Assembly: GCA_023415055.1 (NCBI GenBank)
Contig: JAEZLZ010000065.1
Span: forward strand, 93,582 to 157,581
DNA: 64,000 bases
DNA from: Bacillota bacterium
GTDB taxonomy: Bacteria > Bacillota > Clostridia > Lachnospirales > Lachnospiraceae
Direction of reading: 5' to 3'
Both the position numbers and the translations under genes were made by a program. Below the pieces are notes generated by a model. The model did no database searches and was not told the origin of the DNA. It was given only the letters and a program-made list of their open reading frames with translations. Positions 7,601-15,362 of this stretch are shown here, piece after piece. Every line of letters begins with the position of its first letter. Position 1 is the first letter of the stretch.

Positions 7601-9091
7601 TTAATCTTCCCAAGCGAAGGAACGCTTCACTGCCTTCTTCCAGCCGGCAAGTAAGCTATCCCTCTTCTCCTGTGTCATACTTGGACGGAAGGTCTCTGCT
7701 AAAGCCCAGTTTGCTTTAATCTCCTCCCGGTTCTTCCAGAAGCCCACGGCAAGCCCGGCCAGATAAGCCGCGCCTAATGCGGTTGTCTCGATACATTCCG
7801 GTTTTTGGACTTCCGTATTCAGAATATCCGCCTGGAATTGCATCAGAAAACGGTTCGCACATGCACCACCGTCCACCTTCAGTGACTTTAATGTAATGAG
7901 TGAATCATTCTCCATCGCCCGAAGTACATCCTGCGTCTGGTATGCAATTGCTTCCAAAGTAGCTCGAATAATGTGGTCCTTATTGCACCCTCGAGTGATA
8001 CCCACGATGGCTCCTCTGGCGTACTGATCCCAATAAGGAGCGCCCAGTCCGGTAAAGGAAGGTACTACATAGACACCATTGGTATCCGGGACAGAAAGAG
8101 CGCAGGTCTCGCTCTCGGCTGAATTACGGATTAACTGAAGCTCATCCCTTAACCACTGAACCGCTGCTCCGGCTACGAAGACGCTTCCTTCCAGCGCATA
8201 GTTTACTTCCGTCTCGGTGGATGCTGCAATTGTCGTAATCAGCCCATGCCCGGACATAATCGCTTCCTTACCGGTATTCATCAATAAGAAGCAGCCGGTA
8301 CCGTAAGTATTCTTCACTTCCCCCTTATTAAAACAGCATTGACCAAAGAGTGCTGCCTGCTGGTCACCTGCTGCCCCGGCGATTGCTATCGCATCTCCGA
8401 ATAAGGATCGGTCAGAATAACCATAGATGCAGCTGGAGGGCTTGACCTCAGGCAGCATCTGAATCGGAATATCGAATTCTTCCAGAAGCTTCTCATCCCA
8501 GACGAGATTCTTGATATCAAAAAGCATGGTACGGGATGCATTGGTATAATCGGTAACAAAGGTTTTTCCCTTCGTCAGATTCCATATGATCCAGGTATCC
8601 ACGGTACCAAACAGAAGCTCCCCTGCCTTCGCCTGCTCTCTTGCACCTTCTACATGATCCAGAATCCATTTAATCTTCGTTCCGGAGAAATACGCATCCG
8701 GAATTAATCCGGTCTTCTCCTTTATATAGGATTCAAAACCCTTTGCCTTCAATTCCTCAATCATATCCGAGGTTCTGCGGCACTGCCATACAATCGCATT
8801 ATAGACCGGTTGTCCGGTCTTCCTATTCCAGACAATCGTTGTCTCACGTTGATTGGTAATACCGATGGATGCAATCTCATTGGCATTGATCCCAAGCTTT
8901 GCCATCGCCTCTGTGGCAACGGAAATCAAAGAGGACCAAATCTCCATTGGGTCATGCTCCACCCAGCCGGGCTTCGGATAGATCTGTGTAAATTCCTTCT
9001 GTGCAACGCTTTTCATTTTCCCCTGTTTATCAAAAATAATACATCTAGAGCTGGTTGTGCCTTGGTCAAGCGCCATAATATATTGTTTCAT
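7601..9091 (-). CDS. glpK: Glycerol kinase
   Basis: It phosphorylates glycerol to glycerol-3-phosphate with ATP in the cytosol, feeding glycolysis and lipid synthesis. The length is 496 residues as expected. Visible FGGY-family signatures are ALDQGTTSSR at the N-terminus, a GITNQRET segment near 80, GTVDTWIIWNL near 165, AGAAGDQQAALFGQ near 255, GLGAPYWDQYARG near 350, and the C-terminal DGGACANRFLMQFQAD. I choose ATG 9091, preceded by GGAGG at 8 nt, over ATG 9109. No glycerol facilitator or glpD gene is adjacent. It leads a short minus-strand operon with the rhomboid gene. Confidence 0.96.
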   Translation of the reverse strand: MKQYIMALDQGTTSSRCIIFDKQGKMKSVAQKEFTQIYPKPGWVEHDPMEIWSSLISVATEAMAKLGINANEIASIGITNQRETTIVWNRKTGQPVYNAIVWQCRRTSDMIEELKAKGFESYIKEKTGLIPDAYFSGTKIKWILDHVEGAREQAKAGELLFGTVDTWIIWNLTKGKTFVTDYTNASRTMLFDIKNLVWDEKLLEEFDIPIQMLPEVKPSSCIYGYSDRSLFGDAIAIAGAAGDQQAALFGQCCFNKGEVKNTYGTGCFLLMNTGKEAIMSGHGLITTIAASTETEVNYALEGSVFVAGAAVQWLRDELQLIRNSAESETCALSVPDTNGVYVVPSFTGLGAPYWDQYARGAIVGITRGCNKDHIIRATLEAIAYQTQDVLRAMENDSLITLKSLKVDGGACANRFLMQFQADILNTEVQKPECIETTALGAAYLAGLAVGFWKNREEIKANWALAETFRPSMTQEKRDSLLAGWKKAVKRSFAWED

Positions 9092-9195
9092 CCCCATATC
9101 CTCCAACACCTTCTAAATATTCTAATACATGTCCCATTTATGTCATTACCGGTATCTGTATGCCTACCGGTGAGGCAGCTGGTTCTGCAGAATCT

Positions 9196-9459
9196 TTAAT
9201 TACCCAGAGCCGCTGATATAATCACTATGATTGCACCCACTGCAAGTATAATGTCTAATATCAGTAAAACCCAATAAAAGATCTGCTCTCCGATCTTATC
9301 GCCCATCTTTGATTTTAGCTTCAGAGCAGTATTCACAATCAAGATCGAAGCAAACAAAAGGAGCATTATGCCCTTGATAACAGCATTCCCTACGAAGTTC
9401 GCGATAACTAAAAACGACAGCAGTATAACCGCATGAATAATATCATATCGTCTCTTCAT
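9196..9459 (-). CDS. Small membrane protein, unknown function
   Basis: An 87-residue protein with three predicted hydrophobic segments: near residues 7-23 (HAVILLSFLVIANFVG), 27-42 (IKGIMLLLFASILIVN) and 61-85 (FYWVLLILDIILAVGA). The charged loop between the second and third is KLKSKMGDKIGEQ. The start at ATG 9459 is fixed by GGAGGT 6 nt upstream; the upstream ATG at 9501 has no such site. It lies 104 nt before glpK on the same strand and might be cotranscribed with it. I do not recognise a family. Confidence 0.7.
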   Translation of the reverse strand: MKRRYDIIHAVILLSFLVIANFVGNAVIKGIMLLLFASILIVNTALKLKSKMGDKIGEQIFYWVLLILDIILAVGAIIVIISAALGN

Positions 9460-9501
9460 GTAAATACCTCCTATCATCAAATAAACCAGTACAGTAAGCA
9501 A

Positions 9502-9849
9502 ATACTTACCTACACAGTTACGATTGGGGCCGGTGAGTATGAACCTGTCTCTGGTTCATGCAATATCCTTATGTTATCTATTTTTATTGTACCCTTTTGT
9601 TCCATCATTTACAAGATTTTTGTACAGAACAGGAGTGGCAGGCATATCTCCTCTCCGCTTATCAGACCTGCTATACTCAAGTATGGATCGTATCACATTA
9701 TATACGTTCTTACGGGTGAATTATACCTAAGATACAAGAAAAAGCAGGATATATCACCAAATGACTTGATTCTTTCGGCGATATATCCTGTAATCAGGGA
9801 AAGATATAGCTAAGTAAAATATAATTTTAAATGTTATATCTTGAAATCA
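9502..9849. other. 348-bp intergenic region
   Basis: Between two minus-strand genes. It contains a hairpin at 9744-9791 and otherwise no gene that I can support. Confidence 0.5.
9744..9791 (-). terminator. Hairpin downstream of the lipoprotein hydrolase gene
   Basis: GCAGGATATATC and GATATATCCTG pair over 11 bp with a 25-nt loop region, about 60-100 nt after the stop of the minus-strand hydrolase gene. On the minus strand TTTTTCTTGT follows the stem, which fits an intrinsic terminator. Confidence 0.65.
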
Positions 9850-10893
9850 TTAATATGTACTTAACCATCGGAAAGCATAATTGAAGCTCTCCGGTGTGAA
9901 TCCATGTCCCGCATCATAGAGCAGAATCTCTGCCTCTTTCTCCTGTTCCTTCAGCAGATTATACATTGTCTCGGCTTGCTCGACAGGGGCTCGTTCATCT
10001 AATCTGCCATGACAGATTAATATAGGTGAATTAATCAGCTCCGGCCAGTAGACTGCAGATCGTTTCTCATATTCCTCCGGTACCTGATCCGGAGTGCCTC
10101 CGATATATTGTACCAGAGTGTCTTTCATTCCCTGATCACGCACCTGATAGAGTTTCACAAGATCTGATACACCATAACCAACTACTGCCGCCGATATTCT
10201 GTTTCTTCCTGCAAGGTATTCCTCCTTGAGAGTACAGTAGGTTTCCAGCCCGCCACGTGAGAGTCCTATCATGTAGGTCTTTCCATTCGCAAAGGGCAGC
10301 TGTTCCGCGATATCGATCAAACTGATAACATCCTGTACTTCGGCACCTCCATATCCATCCTTCCCTGTACCGCCATCATTGCCTCTATACTGAGTTGCAA
10401 TCGCTATGTATCCCATATGTGCAAATAAGCAAAGATCGGCCGGCGTAACCTCTCCAAAGTTGCCATTCCCACCGCGGTTATATATGAGGATCGGGTAACT
10501 TTTCTCTAGATAGTCGGCTGGTGCAGAGATATAACCAACTACTTCACAATTGCCACTGCTGTATCTTATCGTAAAATTGAATTTATCATCCAGAGCTTCG
10601 GGTAAGCCAAAATATTCGGCACTAGATCGATATAATTCATAGTAATAATCACTAAGCTTAACTTCTTCAATCGATATTATCTGATCTAGCTTTTCCATGT
10701 CCTCCAACCGCTTTATGTCCATGTTGTCTACCGCAGCAGCTTCCACCGCTTCTATAATAGGAGTAATGATAGCGGAAGGTGTTTCTTTTGATGGAATATC
10801 ATCCGGGTCACTCTGAGAGCAACCTGCAAAAGAGAATAAGAATAGGAATGACACCGCTAAGGATATTACATTTATGCTAATCTTTGTATTCAA
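9850..10893 (-). CDS. Lipoprotein alpha/beta hydrolase (prolyl oligopeptidase-like, S9 family fold)
   Basis: A 347-residue exported lipoprotein. The signal peptide spans residues 1-24 and ends in the lipobox FAGC, so the mature protein should be anchored to the outer membrane face by Cys25. A low-complexity linker (residues 26-50) follows. The hydrolase domain has an oxyanion-type YNRGGNG segment near 140, the nucleophile elbow GLSRGG (Ser near 212), the acid in CHGRLDERAP near 295, and the histidine in DAGHGF near 329. These define an alpha/beta hydrolase of the dienelactone/S9 type. The start is TTG 10893, with GGAGGG 8 nt upstream. It is monocistronic. The substrate (peptide, ester or acetyl-sugar) is not evident. 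Confidence 0.85.
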   Translation of the reverse strand: MNTKISINVISLAVSFLFLFSFAGCSQSDPDDIPSKETPSAIITPIIEAVEAAAVDNMDIKRLEDMEKLDQIISIEEVKLSDYYYELYRSSAEYFGLPEALDDKFNFTIRYSSGNCEVVGYISAPADYLEKSYPILIYNRGGNGNFGEVTPADLCLFAHMGYIAIATQYRGNDGGTGKDGYGGAEVQDVISLIDIAEQLPFANGKTYMIGLSRGGLETYCTLKEEYLAGRNRISAAVVGYGVSDLVKLYQVRDQGMKDTLVQYIGGTPDQVPEEYEKRSAVYWPELINSPILICHGRLDERAPVEQAETMYNLLKEQEKEAEILLYDAGHGFTPESFNYAFRWLSTY

Positions 10894-11197
10894 AACCCAA
10901 TCCCTCCGAATTTATATAGGATAATTGTTATACTATATTACATCATTAGCATCAGTTCTGAATTACGATGATTGCAAAGGATGTGATGTATTGTATATAT
11001 TTGTATAATAGTATATCTTAATCAAACAGTTTTTTATTGTCAACTCCTTTTATGGATACCAATCAATTGAAATTTGTATCTTTTCGTAGTCTATTTCAAC
11101 CCGTCTTATATTTAGTATCGGTGAGTATGCCTACTATCCTGTAACAATCTTGTATTACAGGTTCTATGTACATGAAATAATGTTTTATCTTACTCCG
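10894..11197. other. 304-bp intergenic region
   Basis: Very AT-rich. It separates the pilus locus 3' end from the hydrolase gene. A short 7-bp stem (CCTGTAA / TTACAGG) at 11138-11161 may end the Tad transcript, though no T tract follows it. No gene is supported. Confidence 0.5.
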
Positions 11198-12718
11198 TCA
11201 ATTCACCAGAAACTCAAATCTCAGATTCGCAAGTGCGATCTTATCTCCCTGCCTAATCTCCCGCTTTTCATAAGTTTGAAGTATCGTCTCATTTACATAG
11301 GTCCCGTTGGTGGAGTTAAGATCTGTAATAAAGTAGGTCGCGTTCTCCTTCGTGATCTTGGCATGATATCGACTGACAACGCTTTTATCAATGAAGTAAT
11401 CCACATTTTTGCGAAGTTTTCCGATAAAAAAGGGGAATTCTTTCACGACGATCGATGGGTATTTATTCTCTTCTAAGGATTGCAAAAGAACCTGTAATTC
11501 ATATTCCTTGGTTAGAACCGTATCATTTAATATGCATGTAGGGTTAATATCCTCCCCATTCGAAATCTTCTCTCTCTCTGTTGTCATCGGCTCTGCTTTC
11601 ACTATACTATCTGAAGGATAATCTGGCTTCTGTGCCAGGCTCTCCCACAGCTGATATTCTCGTTTCGTCAAGTAGGAGGAAGCAGCTGGTTCTTTTCCCT
11701 TCATAAATGACGGATGCGGCTTTGCTTCTACTTCATCCTCCTTTTGCGTATAATCCGATCTGGGATCGATATATTCACTCTTTGTCACAATCTTTGCTAT
11801 CTGATTATCCCTGTTCCATATTTTACGCATTGCATATGCTTCCACACATAGTAATATGAGCAAAATACCAAGCAGCCTGCTATATTCCAACCGATCCTTG
11901 TAAGGGTCATAAAGCAATCCGGTGGTAAAGCACAGGATAAGTATCAGAATGCCAATTACTACACCTATCCCTGTAAATAGATAGACTGAGGTTGGGTAAA
12001 TCCGTACCTCCTTCTCGTCCCTCTCTTCTTCCCATACTACAGGAATTTGATTGAGTGATGAGGACGTCTCTTCCTCTGATGCTTGTTCTGCTTCCTCCGT
12101 ATTACCACTTGCTTCAGGCTTACGAATCTTGTAGCTGTCACCACTGGTCCTATTGGAACTGTATCGAACTTCCTCCGGTCTTTTCAAAAGTGCCTCCCTA
12201 AGATGAGTAAAGGTAAAGCCCTCCTCTTTGCTGATAGCATACAATCGATAAACCAGAAGAACTGCCTCCCTATCACTATAATCCACCTTGTTCAGAAGGT
12301 ATTCCAGCAGAGAGTTCATCTGTTCCTTACAGTCCTTATGATATCCGGAGAGATAACACAGATAGGGAGAATTCGTTACCACATCCAGGAAGATCTGTTC
12401 CGGTGACAGAATAAAATCGTCCTCCGTAAGAAGATACTCATAGGCTAATTCAAGTGCCTCCAGGATATGCTCCAGTAAATCTCTGAGGTTGTCACAGGAT
12501 AGGAGACTTCTCTCCAGCATATTTGGTAAGGACTGTTTCCCCGTAATCTCATAATAATGTAAGCATTTATCATCCAGCTGACTTTGTTTGAATGAAAGAA
12601 TTCCGGCTAAGGTCTGCTGCTGCAGTACCCGAAGGCAGTACGGCTCTATCCGCAGCGGCTGTGCTGTTGCAATTATCATATAATTATGTTTCAGATCCTT
12701 TCTAAATTCTACCTCCAT
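11198..12718 (-). CDS. DUF6382 and FHA domain protein of the Tad pilus locus
   Basis: A 506-residue protein. Residues 1 to about 180 match the DUF6382 type seen at the end of clostridial Tad loci (EVEFRKDLKHNYMII, LEHILEALELAYEYLL, LSPEQIFLDV). A polar linker follows, then two close membrane helices near residues 247-270 and 285-300. After another linker the C-terminal FHA domain spans about 425-506, with the phosphothreonine-binding signature IGKLRKNVDYFI, VSRYHAKI and LNSTNGTYVN. FHA domains bind phosphothreonine, so it may couple Ser/Thr kinase signals to pilus assembly; no kinase is nearby. It starts 10 nt past the previous stop with GAGGAGG, so it is the last gene of the operon. Confidence 0.85.
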   Translation of the reverse strand: MEVEFRKDLKHNYMIIATAQPLRIEPYCLRVLQQQTLAGILSFKQSQLDDKCLHYYEITGKQSLPNMLERSLLSCDNLRDLLEHILEALELAYEYLLTEDDFILSPEQIFLDVVTNSPYLCYLSGYHKDCKEQMNSLLEYLLNKVDYSDREAVLLVYRLYAISKEEGFTFTHLREALLKRPEEVRYSSNRTSGDSYKIRKPEASGNTEEAEQASEEETSSSLNQIPVVWEEERDEKEVRIYPTSVYLFTGIGVVIGILILILCFTTGLLYDPYKDRLEYSRLLGILLILLCVEAYAMRKIWNRDNQIAKIVTKSEYIDPRSDYTQKEDEVEAKPHPSFMKGKEPAASSYLTKREYQLWESLAQKPDYPSDSIVKAEPMTTEREKISNGEDINPTCILNDTVLTKEYELQVLLQSLEENKYPSIVVKEFPFFIGKLRKNVDYFIDKSVVSRYHAKITKENATYFITDLNSTNGTYVNETILQTYEKREIRQGDKIALANLRFEFLVN

Positions 12719-12728
12719 ATATACCTCC

Positions 12729-13337
12729 TCACTCTATCCCAAATCTACTCAGTGCCTTTTCGACTTTATCCTTCAGCTCGCTCACACCTTTGATCCTTGA
12801 TCCTGTATCCAATATAACCTCGCAGAGCCGAATCGTCTCCGCAGGATCATGGACTATAGCATCTCCCTTTATCTCTGTATAAGATAAAGAGGAAAACAGC
12901 TCTTTTATAAATGGAATTGAAACTGATGTCTCCGTTTGGACAGTAATCACTGTCACCTGTTGATGCACTGTAGCTTGAAGCTTCTTAACCTTCGTCAGCC
13001 ACAATCCTCTTGATAATTCCTTTTTAAGATATACCAATAGCTTCTCTTCCGCTTCAGACCGATCTGCTTGTAGCTGATAAAAAATACCGCGGCTTCCGAT
13101 CCTATCATAATCTGCTCTTCCCGTATCCAGATCAGCTTCATGCTTGAAGGAAACGCTCGCCATATGTAGAGTCTGATCCACAACTCCCTGAACCCTGCAT
13201 CGGTCATGAAGATAAAAGGAAAGATAAAGCAGCGCAAATACGGTTAGAAAAACAATTGGAATAACAAAAACTGCTTCTACGGTTATACTTGCACTAACGA
13301 AGTCCCTCTTTTTTTTATTCCTTCGTGGCTTTCTTAT
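12729..13337 (-). CDS. TadE-like pseudopilin with a non-canonical (ATA) start
   Basis: The open frame from the stop at 13348 encodes a short basic leader (RKPRRNKKKRDF), then SASITVEAVFVIPIVFLTVF, an N-terminal hydrophobic helix with the Glu typical of TadE-type pseudopilins, then about 150 polar residues. There is no ATG, GTG or TTG in frame until GTG 13181, which lies after the helix and would remove it. The only codon well placed from the AGGAGGG site is ATA at 13337 (7 nt spacing); ATT 13343 is too close. I therefore annotate ATA as a likely or decayed start. It would be processed and exported through the Tad machinery. It starts about 216 nt after the peptidase gene. Confidence 0.7.
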   Translation of the reverse strand: MRKPRRNKKKRDFVSASITVEAVFVIPIVFLTVFALLYLSFYLHDRCRVQGVVDQTLHMASVSFKHEADLDTGRADYDRIGSRGIFYQLQADRSEAEEKLLVYLKKELSRGLWLTKVKKLQATVHQQVTVITVQTETSVSIPFIKELFSSLSYTEIKGDAIVHDPAETIRLCEVILDTGSRIKGVSELKDKVEKALSRFGIE

Positions 13338-13553
13338 AGCAATCCCTCCTTATGCCATTCTGATCTCGCTTCATTCTAATCCCTGTTCGTATTCAATCCT
13401 CTTCCTTTCAGTCCTGTTACCACTCTCTATCCCTTTCGTTGTTTATTCCATCCACTACTCTATCCCTTCCGACGTTTCATTCCCTCCGCTTCTCTAAGCC
13501 TGTCGCCTTTCTATCTTAATGAAGTTTTGCAATCATTCTATTCCTGCTGCCTC
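13338..13553 (-). other. Purine-rich (coding strand) spacer inside the Tad operon
   Basis: No gene is supported. On the transcribed-sense strand the sequence is strongly A/G-rich, with GGGATAGAG occurring twice. It carries the AGGAGGG site of the next gene at its end. A short ATG frame starts at 13374 but stops after 19 codons. Confidence 0.5.
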
Positions 13554-13997
13554 TTATATCATGGTTCCGTTGGAAGCGACATATAGGATCAGATATCCTG
13601 CAAAAAGAAACGGGATAAAGGGTATACTTTTCTTATGATCCAGCACGCGAATTATCATCAGCAGGATGGATATTACGGCTGCCAAACACAGTGCTATCCC
13701 AAACAGCTCCATATTAGCCCAGAAACCAAGCCCCAATCCGGTTATACATAGCAGTATCCCATCACCCATTCCAATCTTACCGGCAGTAATCTTACTAATA
13801 AAAATGATCGCAAGTCCTATTAGTAACCCTCCTATTCTACTCAGTATGTCCAACCGCTCACAAAAGGGCAAAAAGATCAGGATACACGCTGCTCCTGCAC
13901 CTAACATCCATAGATATACCTTCCTCCTCCAAAGATCCTGTACAGAACAGAATAGCAGTAAAATGCCAAGTAAAATGAATAGTGCTTTTTCAGCCAT
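13554..13997 (-). CDS. A24 family prepilin peptidase (TadV/CpaA type)
   Basis: A 147-residue integral membrane aspartic protease that removes the leader from Flp pilin and TadE-type pseudopilins. It has about five hydrophobic helices. The two catalytic aspartates are visible in SVQDLWRRKV (near residue 21) and in the GxGD motif IGMGDGILL (near residue 79). The short form without the N-terminal methylase domain is typical of the TadV/CpaA group. GGAAGGGGG lies 6 nt before ATG 13997. Its position between the two TadE-like genes supports a dedicated role in this pilus system. Confidence 0.92.
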   Translation of the reverse strand: MAEKALFILLGILLLFCSVQDLWRRKVYLWMLGAGAACILIFLPFCERLDILSRIGGLLIGLAIIFISKITAGKIGMGDGILLCITGLGLGFWANMELFGIALCLAAVISILLMIIRVLDHKKSIPFIPFLFAGYLILYVASNGTMI

Positions 13998-14095
13998 GCT
14001 ATAGCCCCCTTCCTGTTTTAATACAGTTAATCGTGAATACTATTCTTTTGCGGTTAGCTATGTCCTTAATATCTTTATTTTTATATCTTTATAAA

Positions 14096-15112
14096 CTATT
14101 TCTTTCCGCATCGCTTACATGCAGGACGCTCTCCCACCTGTGACATGGGTATTGCTTTCACATTACGCTTAATCTTTGAGCATTTTCTCAAGGAATGATA
14201 TCTGGTTCCATCCGATGTTATATAGAATGTAGCATAGGGGTCCTGTTGTCCCTTACAGCATACCCCACAGGGATAATATTTCCCTCCGGATTCATTTCTC
14301 TGCGTAGTCGGAAGCCCCTGGATGGCAGTAATGGATAATTCAATGTGGGAGCAGGAAGCACTTAGATGGTACACTCTGCCTGTCGCAGTGATGTACACCA
14401 TCTGTTCCTTTGCTTCCTCCTCTTCTTTCGTAGAATAGTTCGGTGCAACCTCTCGTCCGGTCCAGGCTCTTACCCTGACTCTCTGAAGCATGGGTATATC
14501 TTCGAAAGCAAAGAGCTTAATCGGTAAAGCCACCTGATACCGGACTACGATATCGATAGCATCCTCTTCTGCAAGGATACTTGAGGCGTCGTAGCTAATA
14601 CCCTCAAAGCCGTTCCGAATAAAGGACTGATTGATCCGGTCCACATCCAGATACCTTCGTGCATATAACTTAAGGATCGTCTGATCGACAAGAGACTTGG
14701 CAAAATCTCCAAGACTTATCTCAACCTCTGTCCCAAAGATCGTCTCATCAAAGTTAAGCGCGTCCTCCATACCGGCAAAATCTTCATACAGATAGGCAGT
14801 CTTTGCCATCACTAAGCCCATTTTTGTAATATTAGACTGGATATACTCCTGAATTGTAAATATCTGAATAAAGTACAAAAGTGCCAGCAAAGCAAAGAAA
14901 AACAAAGGCAATACAAAAGCCGCTTCCACTGTAAGAGATGCATCTTTACATCCCGTTATTCCTCCGAGATATCGTCTACCTCTGCCCTCCTGATAAATTT
15001 TTTGATCCTCGTCCGGATGACATTCTGTGCAAGTATTGATAACATACGTTTGATTATGATCGAAATACTCGTTTTGATTCTTTTCTCTATTGAGCCGATT
15101 TGTTTCCATCAT
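14096..15112 (-). CDS. TadE-like pseudopilin with a C-terminal Cys/His double repeat
   Basis: A 338-residue protein. After a hydrophilic N-terminus of about 55 residues comes CKDASLTVEAAFVLPLFFFA, the TadE-type helix with its conserved glutamate. A central domain of about 160 residues follows. The last 100 residues hold two copies of a YHxxxxCSxI...PCxxC-like unit: VYHLSASCSHIELS with YYPCGVCC, and RYHSLRKCSKIKRN with PACKRCGKK. This resembles a zinc- or metal-binding surface module. The long charged stretch ahead of the helix is unusual for a pilin leader. The start ATG 15112 (MM) has only a weak AAGAG site. Lies between the DUF5702 gene and the prepilin peptidase gene in the Tad operon. Confidence 0.82.
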   Translation of the reverse strand: MMETNRLNREKNQNEYFDHNQTYVINTCTECHPDEDQKIYQEGRGRRYLGGITGCKDASLTVEAAFVLPLFFFALLALLYFIQIFTIQEYIQSNITKMGLVMAKTAYLYEDFAGMEDALNFDETIFGTEVEISLGDFAKSLVDQTILKLYARRYLDVDRINQSFIRNGFEGISYDASSILAEEDAIDIVVRYQVALPIKLFAFEDIPMLQRVRVRAWTGREVAPNYSTKEEEEAKEQMVYITATGRVYHLSASCSHIELSITAIQGLPTTQRNESGGKYYPCGVCCKGQQDPYATFYITSDGTRYHSLRKCSKIKRNVKAIPMSQVGERPACKRCGKK

Positions 15113-15184
15113 CTCTTGCTTATTATTTGATATTAGAATCTCCTTCTACCCCCGTATCCTTCTACTGTCTTTCTATCTTTCTAA

Positions 15185-15314
15185 TGGGCTGGGATGTCCG
15201 CTCTTCCATGATAATTGTCAGCAAATGATTGATTTCTTGGAGAGAGTTTTTTTGAATTTATTTTTTATTTGAATTTTAATTGTGTTTAGAAAGAAAAGCG
15301 GACATCCCAGCCCA
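15185..15314. repeat. 18-bp perfect inverted repeat with a 94-nt AT-rich spacer
   Basis: The arms TGGGCTGGGATGTCCGCT (15185-15202) and AGCGGACATCCCAGCCCA (15297-15314) are exact reverse complements. The spacer is AT-rich with long T runs. It lies in the 250-bp gap between the DUF5702 and TadE-like genes of the Tad operon. Confidence 0.85.
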
Positions 15315-15362
15315 CTGCGAAAAAAAGTAATGACGGTCTTCAAGGTATCTTGGCAGCTACGG

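Noticed and set aside
13181..13237. GTG 13181 as the start of the TadE-like gene
   Set aside because: It lies after the pseudopilin helix, which would make the product non-functional for export; the upstream frame is open and encodes the helix.
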